From Amblyomma americanum (Eukaryota > Arthropoda > Arachnida > Ixodida > Ixodidae), in NCBI RefSeq assembly GCF_052857255.1, contig NC_135505.1, forward strand, positions 46,144,520-46,208,519: 64,000 nucleotides of DNA, read 5' to 3'. This document shows, one piece after another, positions 13,244 through 21,336 of the stretch; the stretch's first letter is position 1, and each line of letters opens with the position of its first letter. Under the pieces are notes generated by a model. The model worked only from the letters and a program-made list of their open reading frames with translations. It was not told the origin of the DNA and made no database searches. Made by a program: the position numbers and the translations under genes.

Positions 13244-16200
13244 TTACGGCTTCAAGCGGCTGACGTGAACGACGTCGCGACCGCGGCGGCGATGGTCCGA
13301 AGAAGGTGTCACCGGTTCGATAACGTAGTTGACAGATGACGTACGCTCTAAGATGCGGAAAGGGCCGATGTGCTTGGCCGGAAATTTGGACGTAGCCGGA
13401 ACAGAGAGCCAGACCAGTGAGCCAGTGGAGAAGTGAACCACGGGCGTGTCTTGATCGGAAGCATGGGTACGGAGACCTTGACGTTCGGCGGTGAAGGAGC
13501 GAGCCAACTGGCGGCACTGCTCAGCATGGCGGGTGATGTCAGAGAGGGAAGCATGTTCCGAGCTGTCGGGGTTGTAGGGAAGGATTGTATCCAACATACA
13601 AGAAGGTTCGCGTCCGAATAAAAGAAAGAATGGGGAAAAGCCGGCGGTTGCTTAAGAGGCGGTGTTATATGCATAGGTGACGAACGGAAGAACCTGATCC
13701 CAATTGGAGCTGTCGGAGTGAATGTACATGGCGATCATGTCCCCAAGAGTACGGTTGAAGCGTTCGGTGAGGCCGTTGATTTGAGGGTGGTAAGCAGTAA
13801 TGGTGCGGTGGACTGTGTGGCACGCAGCGAGAAGCTCGTGAAGAACTTCAGACAAGAAAACACGGCCGCGGTCACTGAGACGCAGGACAAAGTGATGAAG
13901 AAGGAAGAAGGCTACTTCGCGAGCAGTAGCCGCAGGTAGGGCAGCGGTCTCAGCATACCGAGTGAGGTGGTCCACGGCGACTATGATCCAGCGATTCCCA
14001 GCGGTCGTGAAGGGAAGTGGCCCATATAGGTCGATTCCCACACGATCAAAAGGACGAGCCGGACACGGTATTGGCTGTAACGGGGCAGTCGAAGGGCGAG
14101 GTGTCGACTTCCGCTGCTGACAGGCCGTGCAGGAGCGAACGTAGCGACGAACGAAGTTGTACATGCCCCGCCAATAGTACCTCTGGCGTAGTCGCTCGTA
14201 CGTTTTCAGCGAGCCAGCGTGAGCGCCCTGAGGATCGGCATGGTGGTGTTCACAAATCTCAGTGCGGAGATGTCGGGGAATCACGAGAAGCCACTTGCGG
14301 CCATCTGGACGATAGTTGCGCCGGTACAGAAGACAGTCGCGAAGGGCAAAATGGGAAGCCTGGCGACGAAGTGTTCGAGGGAAGGAGGCCGTAGAGGGTG
14401 CACGAAGTACGTCGAGCAACAATGAAATCCATGGATCTTGGCGTTGTTGATGGGGAATGTCCATGGTAGTGAGCGCTGCGAGTAGGGATGCAGATATTGG
14501 CGAAGAGGGCGCAGGAGAGGGCAGTGGGAAGCGGGACAAGGCGTCGGCGTCGGAGTGCTTGCGGCCCGATCGGTAAACTACGGTTATATCGAATTCCTGA
14601 AGACGGAGGGCCCAGCGGCCTAGGCGCCCTGAGGGATCTTTGAGTGAAGCCAACCAGCAGAAAGCGTGATGGTCGGTGACGACGGTAAACGGGCGGCCAT
14701 ATAAGTATGGGCGGAATTTTGTTAGAGCCCACACTACGGCGAGACACTCCTTTTCCGTCACGGTGTAGTTCGACTCAGCCTTGGTGAGGGCACGGCTGGC
14801 GTACGCAACGACGTATTTAGGAAATTCGGGCTTGCGCTGTGCAAGGACAGCCCCGAGGCCGATTCCGCTTGCGTCGGTGTGCACTTCAGTAGGGGCACTG
14901 GGGTCGTAGTGTCGAAGGATACGTGGTGAGGTGAGAAAACGACGGAGCGCAGCAAAAGCGTCGTCGCAGGCCGAGTCCCACGTAGACAGGTCGGCGGGAC
15001 CATTAAGAAGTTTGGTCAGGGGCGCGACGATGGAGGCGAAATTGGGAACAAATCGCCGAAAATAGGAGCAGAGACCCACAAATCGGCGCACTTGTTTTGT
15101 AGAAGTCGGTTTAGGGAAGTCAGCGACAGCACGGAGTTTGTAAGGATCGGGCAGGACGCCGTCTTTGGAGACGAGGTGGCCGAGTATTGTCAGCTGCCGG
15201 GCACCAAAGTGACATTTTTTGAGATTAAGTTGAAGGCCAGCATTGGTGAGGCAGCTCAGTGTCTGGCGCAAGCGCTTGAGATGCGTCGGAAAATCGGGCG
15301 AAAACACAATATCATCTAAATAGCAGAGTCAAACAGTCCACTTCAGGCCGCTCAAGATGTTGTCCATCATTCGTTCAAATGTTGCGGGAGCGTTACAGAG
15401 GCCGAATGGCATCACGTTGAACTCATAGAGTCCGTCAGGGGTGACGAACGCCGTTTTAGGACGGTCGGACTCAGCCATCGGGACTTGCCAATAGCCGGAA
15501 CGGAGATCCAGGGAGGAGAAGAACTCGGCGCCTTGCAAGCAGTCAAGGGCGTCGTCAATACGTGGTAGCGGGTAGACGTTTTTGCGCGTAATTTTGTTGA
15601 GCCGGCGATAGTCCACGCAAAATCGTATCGAGCCATCCTTCTTTTTAACCAGGACGACTGGGGACGACCAACGACTGGCGGAAGGTTGATTAATGCCGCT
15701 TGTAGCATGTCGTGAATTTGCTCAGTTATGACGCTGCGCTCGGGAGGCGACACACGGTAGGGGCGCTGACGGAGAGGAGCATGGGTTCCTGTGTCAATGT
15801 GGTGCTCAACAGTGGTCGCACGGCCCAAAGAAGTCGACTGGTGGTCAAACGATGAGCGAAACTGGTTGAGCAGGGCAAGGAGCTGCGCGGTCAATGCAGC
15901 GGTCGAAAATGTCCGATGACAAAGCTGGAGCAGCACCACGTGGCGTGAGGGCAGCGACTTCGGCACTGGAGGAGGTTACATCAGTGTCGAAGGAAGAGAT
16001 CAAAGCAGCGGTTTCAAAATGGCCGAGGCACTCGCCACGGAGCAGGGAGAGCGCGGAGAACGAGGTTTTATAGACGAGGATGGCGGCAGCACCGTGGTGA
16101 ATGTCGATGACGGCGAAGGGAAGACATAGGTGTCGGCGAGAGGCAAGTACAGGGGAAGGCATGAAGAGAACGGTGGCGTCAAAAAATGATGCGGCGCAAA

Positions 16201-16620
16201 CAGGGACAAGCACGGCACTGTCAGGGGGAATGTCAGTGTCCTCGGCGACAACAAGCTTAGCAGCACAACGAATCGGAGGCTCGTCGAGGAGCGCATCGCA
16301 GAGTGGAGAGAAGGCGACGTGCGCAAGGGCACAGTCACTGACGGCACTGTGCAGGGAGAGAAAATCCCATCCAAGGATGACGTCATGGGAGCTGGCACGG
16401 AGGACTAAAAATTCGACAACATACAAAACATCGGCGATGACGACGCGTGCTGTGCAAGCGGCAGAGGGATGAACGGTATCGGCGCTGGCGGTACGGAGTG
16501 AGAGTCCAGAAGATGGGGTTGTAACTTTGCGAAGCGAGCGGCAGAAGTTTTCGTGAATAACAGAAACGGTGGCCCCAGTGTCCACAAGCGCAAGTGTCTT
16601 GACTCCGTCGACAAAAACGT
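13244..16620 (-). pseudogene. Gypsy-1 pol (protease, RT, RNase H, integrase), disrupted
   Basis: On the minus strand: the aspartic protease core LVDTGATVSVI lies near 16590-16557, with HDVILGWDF about 80 residues on. RT follows with [12 protein letters not shown] (about 15630), [20 protein letters not shown] and CYLDDIVFS (about 15325). RNase H shows [22 protein letters not shown] and TDHHAFCW. Integrase has an H/H/C/C finger ending CTACQQRK and the triad [12 protein letters not shown] and GLTERFN. Breaks are frameshifts near 15890 and 15693, a TGA at 15329-15331 immediately before the YLDD box, and a CAA-to-TAA type stop at 13652-13654 near the integrase C-terminus; the frame continues beyond the latter to 13244. 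Domain order (integrase last) is Ty3/Gypsy. Confidence 0.93.
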
Positions 16621-16827
16621 CAAGAAGGTTCGGCGGGGAGAGGCGAGGACTTAAGCAGGGCGATGAGTGCGCAGGTCGTGCCCCCGGAATTGCGGCTGCT
16701 AGTTTTCCGAATCGGCGCGGACGTTGCGACGCCTCATGGGCGACAATGAAAGGCGGCGAGGCGAAGGCGAGCGGTGGGAAACGTAGGGCTGGCGACCGTG
16801 CTCGCGGTCAGGAAAGGTCTCCTGAGG

Positions 16828-18009
16828 TTATGGTCCGAAACGTGGGCGAAAGGTACGGTCTGCATCAGGGTAGTCTGGCAGAGGGTGGACAGGCGCATGC
16901 AGAGTACGTCGACAGGGGCGCGCGACGTGGCCCGGAAGACCGCAGGCGTAGCATATCGGTCGATTGTCAGCCGTGCGCCAAGGGTTGTAGGTAAAGGGCG
17001 TGAAGCGGGTCTGTGGAGCAGCAGGCGCAGGCACCACTTGAGGAACGTACGTATAAGCCTGCGGTGGTGGTGGTCGCGCGACAGCCTCGGCATACGTGAG
17101 AGGCACGGGAGTGGGGGCAGGCGGCACTTCAACTGGAGGACCGTAGCTCAACGGAGCAGCAACAGGCGGTGGCGGGGTCGGGGGAATGCCGACCTGGGGA
17201 TCCAAGGGGGCTGGTTGTGGAAGAGGAGGGAGGGCGTCGGCCACCGCCTGCGTGATGGCGTGCCGGATCTCAGCGCTGAGGGGGGTCGGTGTCTGATGTT
17301 GGCGAGATAGGAGCGAGAGCTGCCGGCCGACCTCGTCCCGCACAAAGTCTTTGATGGTAGCAAGTAGATCTGGATTGATGGCCAGGCCGGAGATGGAGTC
17401 GGCAGGCGGAGGAGGCCGACGAGCGCAAAGACGTTGCTTGCGCAACTCGTCGAAACTCTGGCAAAGGGTATACACCGAGGTAACGGTGGTGAGACTCTTC
17501 GCTAACAACAGCTGAAAAGCATCGTCATCGATACCCTTCATGATGTGTTTGATCTTGTCAGGCTCGGACATAGCCGGATCGACACGCTTGCAGAGGTCTA
17601 CTACGTCTTCAATGTAGCTGGTGAAAGTCTCATCCGTGTGCTGAGCTCGGACGCGCAGGCTTTGCTCAGCGCGCAGTTTCCGCACTGCAGGACGGCCGAA
17701 AACCTCCGCAAGGGTGCTCTTTAGAACGGCCCAAGTAGGAATGTCGGCCTCGTGGTTGCGGAACCAGAGGATCGCGACATCGCTGAGGTAGAAGATGACG
17801 TTGGTAAGCTTGACGCGGTCGTCCCAGTTGTGGCGGCTCACCCGTTCGTATGATTCCAGCCAATCTTCCACGTCCTGGTCGCTATGGCCGCTGAAGACAG
17901 CGGGGTCGCGCTGCCGGACGGCACCGGAGCAGATGACTGGCTGCGACGTGGCGGCGGGCTGACTGGCCTTGGTAGTGGACATCGGGATGGTGCGGCTGCG
18001 AAGGTCCAC
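16828..18009 (-). CDS. Gypsy-1 Gag polyprotein
   Basis: Open for 393 codons from an ATG 40 bp inside the 5' LTR end. It forms the particle and binds genomic RNA. The N-terminal two thirds is a Ty3-type capsid (PAVFSGHSDQDVEDWLESYE near residue 37). A proline-rich linker follows (roughly 260-330), then one CCHC zinc knuckle C353-x2-C356-x4-H361-x4-C366 (CYACGLPGHVARPC). The length fits a single-knuckle Gypsy Gag. Unlike pol it shows no break. Pol lies downstream in another frame, so the intact parent probably used frameshifting. Confidence 0.9.
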   Translation of the reverse strand: MDLRSRTIPMSTTKASQPAATSQPVICSGAVRQRDPAVFSGHSDQDVEDWLESYERVSRHNWDDRVKLTNVIFYLSDVAILWFRNHEADIPTWAVLKSTLAEVFGRPAVRKLRAEQSLRVRAQHTDETFTSYIEDVVDLCKRVDPAMSEPDKIKHIMKGIDDDAFQLLLAKSLTTVTSVYTLCQSFDELRKQRLCARRPPPPADSISGLAINPDLLATIKDFVRDEVGRQLSLLSRQHQTPTPLSAEIRHAITQAVADALPPLPQPAPLDPQVGIPPTPPPPVAAPLSYGPPVEVPPAPTPVPLTYAEAVARPPPPQAYTYVPQVVPAPAAPQTRFTPFTYNPWRTADNRPICYACGLPGHVARPCRRTLHAPVHPLPDYPDADRTFRPRFGP

Positions 18010-18030
18010 GGTGATGGTGAAAAGGGGAAC

Positions 18031-18046
18031 ACAGCAACCTCCACCA
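18031..18046 (-). other. Gypsy-1 primer-binding site (putative)
   Basis: Two bases after the 5' LTR the minus strand reads TGGTGGAGGTTGCTGT. The initial TGG is complementary to a tRNA CCA end. Gypsy-2 has a closely similar TGGTGGAGCGTGCTGG at 18862-18877, so both may use the same tRNA primer. I could not identify that tRNA. Confidence 0.6.
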
Positions 18047-18048
18047 AA

Positions 18049-18233
18049 TGTAGAGCGGGTTATTGGCCCGATGGAACCGCCGGCTACGAAGACCTTGGCA
18101 CAGGCAATCTACGAGGCAGAGAGCCGAGAGCCCAGACACAAGCGGCACTGTTCCATCCAACACGAGCATCCAACCGGCGGCGCGAGCGCTTCGTCGTCGT
18201 TGGCTTCGGGGCTGGTTCATCGTCTTCATTCCA
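18049..18233 (-). repeat. Gypsy-1 5' LTR
   Basis: 185 bp, begins TGGAATGAAG and ends CTCTACA on the minus strand. Seven substitutions and no indel relative to the other LTR. Confidence 0.95.
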
Positions 18234-18297
18234 ATATATATATTCATATATAAGACAAGGCAAATGAAGTGAGGGGCTCGTTTGACAAACATATTTA

Positions 18298-18633
18298 GGA
18301 ATCCAACAGTCACAATTGCGGTATTACAGGACGTGCTACGTTCACCGCTATGGACGAGGGTGGCGCTGGTGAACACTCTCAAGGTTCGCTTACACGCAAA
18401 ATATAAATACCCACGAAAGCAGCAGATTGGATAGCCGTCGCCGTAGCTCAGTTGGTAAGAGCACCGGACGCGATATTCGGAGGTCGTGGGTTCGGATCCC
18501 ACAGGCGGCATAGTTGTTTTTTCTGCTGCTTTATAAGTAATTTTCTTTAAAAAGGAAAAACTAATTGATTGGCACTAGATATTAAAAAAAAGAAACATTC
18601 CCCATGCACCTTGATTTCGGTGACTGTTGGCTT

Positions 18634-18635
<2 letters not shown>
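18298..18635. mobile_element. Short TIR element carrying a tRNA-like sequence
   Basis: Ends in 16-bp inverted repeats GGAATCCAACAGTCAC (18298-18313) and its inverse (18620-18635) with one mismatch, each flanked by TA, as for Tc1/mariner-type insertions. The 338-bp interior has no transposase but includes a complete tRNA-like fold with a downstream T6 run. The right TA merges into the (TA)n tract, so the TA duplication is weak evidence. Confidence 0.6.
18437..18510 (+). pseudogene. tRNA-like sequence (pseudo-tRNA or SINE head)
   Basis: Folds as a 74-nt tRNA. Acceptor GTCGCCG/AGGCGGC pairs at 6 of 7 positions; the D stem GCTC/GAGC and T stem GTGGG/CCCAC are perfect, with loop TTCGGAT; the anticodon stem is CCGGA/TTCGG. 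The anticodon loop CGCGATA has G instead of the near-invariant U33, and its nominal anticodon (CGA, Ser) does not fit a tRNA lacking a long variable arm. A T6 terminator follows at 18515-18520. I read it as tRNA-derived, not a working tRNA. Confidence 0.6.

Positions 18636-18712
<77 letters not shown>
18636..18712. repeat. (TA)n microsatellite, left border of Gypsy-2
   Basis: 77 bp of TA that run directly into the first base of the Gypsy-2 5' LTR. Confidence 0.97.
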
Positions 18713-18714
<2 letters not shown>

Positions 18715-18862
18715 CCGCATGCAAGAAGACGCCAAAGATCAAGACTTGGTCTACGAGCGCGAGGCAAGAAGAAGAAGCTGAAGTGCACAGGGACTTTTTC
18801 TGGTTAACCAGTAAACCGTTTTACCTTCAGCTCTCCTCGGGGTTCTACCGAGTCCTGACACT
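18713..18862 (+). repeat. Gypsy-2 5' LTR
   Basis: Begins TGCCGCATGCAAG and ends CCTGACACT. A canonical CA end would fall at 18860. The matching copy lies at 28181-28330. Confidence 0.92.
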
Positions 18863-18877
18863 GGTGGAGCGTGCTGG
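18862..18877 (+). other. Gypsy-2 primer-binding site (putative)
   Basis: TGGTGGAGCGTGCTGG sits at the LTR edge and shares TGGTGGAG..TGCTG with Gypsy-1. Confidence 0.6.
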
Positions 18878-19013
18878 GTATGCACAGGACTCCTTCCAGC
18901 AGTCCACAGCGAGTCCCGGACATCGACACGCCTGTCGTCTAGGCCTTTCCCCGGAGTACAACCATCTACCGGGCGACACTTCAAACGTCAATATTCGCCG
19001 GGTCTTCCAAGCC

Positions 19014-20000
19014 ATGGCACCTCCCACCCCTACGTCGGTGACTCTTCACAACTCCAAGGTACCGAAGTGCTTCCGCGGGAACGCGTTTGAAGATGTGGAA
19101 GACTGGCTCTACCAGTTTGAACGAGTGGCCAAGTTCAACCAGTGGAGCGCGGACCAGAAGCTTTGCAATGTTTATTTTGCACTTCAGGATACTGCTAGAA
19201 CTTGGTATGAAAACAACGAGGCCAGCTTGTCCACATGGAATGACTTCCGCCGCCAGCTAGCTGGTGGACACTTTTGCCACTACTGATCGACTAGAGAATG
19301 CGCTGCACCTGCTTGAAGTGCGCGTCCAGAAGCCAAATGAAAGCGTAGCTATGTTTGTGGAAGACATGGCTCGACTTTTTCGCCGTGCCGACCCCGATAT
19401 GACTGTGCAAAGGAAGTTACGACATCTCATGCATGGCGTCAAGGAGCAGGTGTTTGCCGGCTTGGGGCGCAACCCACCTCAAACTGTCAGTGAGTTCGTC
19501 AAGGACGCTACAGCTATAGAGCGAGCCCTCCAAGAACGGTGCCGCCAGTACGACCGACCCTTCACCGGTGTTCCACCGATTGCGGCGGCACTCACTGCAA
19601 CCGATGGGAACACTCTGCGAGACCTCATTCGAGAAATTGTCCTTGAGGAGCTGCAGCGAATTACTGCTACGAGCGTTCAGTCACCAGAGGCCGTCGCAGC
19701 AGCCGTTAGGAAAGAGCTCCGGCATGCTCTGTCACCGTCTGCACCATACCACGAGTCTCATCCATTTGAGAGTGCGGCAGCCGTTTGCGAACCATACCAC
19801 GTGCCCCAACCGAACAGCAACACGGCCGTCAACACGGCGCCTACTATGAGCCGGAGCCGCAACCCGCAAGCTATGCGGAAGTCCTTCGTCGTCCGCCGCC
19901 AGACCACGCCCCACCGAGCTCAGCGAGCCGTCAGCAGACGTGGTTCTTCCAGGAGCCTCAGTAGGCACGTCCCGGCAGCCCTCAGCCGCGCCGAACTAAC
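19014..20000 (+). pseudogene. Gypsy-2 gag, 5' part
   Basis: The ATG at 19014 opens a Gag reading KCFRGNAFEDVEDWLYQFE and LQDTARTWYENNEA, matching the capsid region of Gypsy-1 Gag in layout. A frameshift near 19262 moves the reading to a frame that continues with FATTDRLENALHLLE. Another near 19800 moves it to one containing SYAEVLRRPPPDHAPP, which meets a TAG at 19962-19964. The frame is then cut by the LINE, and the zinc knuckle resumes at 24402. It would have formed the particle shell. Confidence 0.85.
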
Positions 20001-20007
20001 CGAACTG

Positions 20008-20342
20008 ACCGCGACGAACATGGTCAAACACTCGTCATTGTTTTTCCAGGTAGCCCTGCTGTGGACCATAGCCGCACCCTCGCGCGACGCCCATCCAAAA
20101 GAGCCACTGCTGCTTCAGCCTCACGAGCCGGTACAAACGCCGCCTTCAGCCAGCAAAAACAGACCCACAGACGGCAATCTTCCGCCATCGCTAGCCGGAA
20201 CGAACTCCTTCGTCTGGCAACCTGGTGCTACCTCCTGTGCGGCCAACCCGCCGCGACTACTTCAGGCGCCACCGTTCTACGGCCAGTTGGGGCACGACAC
20301 CGCGACGAACATGGTCAAACACTCGTCATTGTTTTTCCAGGT
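20008..20342 (+). repeat. 291-bp spaced direct repeat at the LINE 5' end
   Basis: The 44-bp block starting ACCGCGACGAACATGG at 20008 recurs at 20299 without a mismatch. This may be a 5' promoter monomer present once plus a partial copy. The second block contains the ATG used for ORF1. Confidence 0.8.
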
Positions 20343-21243
20343 TAGTTACATGGCAAACGCCACTTTTGTACGCACAAACGATCCTTTTTTGCTCGCGGTG
20401 TCGTGCCCCATTGAGCTGCGCAACTGTGCACGTAAACATATGTACCACCTACATTGTTCCCTCTGCCAATCATACTTTGACCTTTCGTTCCTACTCATCA
20501 TGTCGGGTGACGTGGAACTAAACCCCGGACCTGCAAACAGCGATACATCTACTTCTCTTGAACAAATATCGCAAACTCTGTCACGCCTTGAGTCAACCCA
20601 GTGCACAATACTCAGTGAAATAGCATTAATTCGTGCTGCACAGAATAACATAGAAAGTCTCGTCAATGGCCTTTCCTCCCGCGTTGACACCCTCGAAAAA
20701 ACAGTAGAAAAGATTCAGGCCGCAGAGCCGAATACATCCCTTAGCTCACATGGCGACGTTGCCAAGCTGACATCTGAAATCAGAACACTTACGGAAAAGT
20801 GCGAAGATGCGGAAAGTCGTCTGCGGCGATGAAATTTGCTATTCTTTGGAATTCAAGATTCCAACAACGAAACATGGGCTCAGTCTGAAACACACATTGT
20901 TACTTTTTTATCGGAGAAACTAAACACCGCCATCACAGCTGACGACATCGAAAGAGCACACAGGTTGGGCCGTTTTCAGGCATCCAAGAATCGTCCCATT
21001 ATAGTAAAATTTCTGCGCTTCAAAGATAAATCCAAAATCCCTGCCGCATCATCAGAATTGAAGGACACGTCTTTTTCCATTAGAGAAGACTTATCAGCGC
21101 GAGTGCGTCTAGCAAGGAAAAAACTTTACTTATACGCATCCCAGTATGAATCCAAGTTTAAGATCCGTTATGATAAACTGGTCATGAATAACAAACAGTT
21201 CATCTACAAAGCTGAGTCCGATTCAGTCGTCGAACTGTCATAG
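20311..21243 (+). pseudogene. LINE ORF1: 2A peptide, coiled coil, RRM-type RNA-binding protein
   Basis: The frame runs 311 codons from the ATG at 20311 with one in-frame TGA at 20830-20832. Residues 1-65 include a leucine-rich stretch ending LSFLLIM. Residues 66-74 are GDVELNPGP, the 2A consensus at which ribosomes skip the Gly-Pro bond (G73/P74, nt 20527-20532). Heptad-rich sequence follows (about 85-150). After the stop, LLFFGIQ and ERAHRLGRF...RPIIVKFLRFKDK match the RRM and C-terminal region of L1-type ORF1 proteins, nucleic-acid chaperones of the RNP. 2A sequences at the N-terminus of LINE ORF1 are known in some CR1/L2-type elements. The TGA follows two CGN arginine codons and may be a simple nonsense change. 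Confidence 0.85.
20506..20532 (+). promoter_or_regulatory. 2A ribosome-skipping motif
   Basis: Encodes GDVELNPGP and fits D(V/I)ExNPGP with the usual hydrophobic residues just upstream. Translation would release a 73-residue peptide and restart at the proline. Confidence 0.85.
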
Positions 21244-21336
21244 CCATCCAAATGCGCACGTGTTTCAACTGTTTCACACGCACCTCATCACAGCCATAAC
21301 CCTCAAAAAGCGCCAACTGTTAACACAGTATCTATC

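Noticed and set aside
18437..18510. Functional tRNA-Ser(CGA)
   Set aside because: G at position 33, no long variable arm, and location inside a short TIR element.
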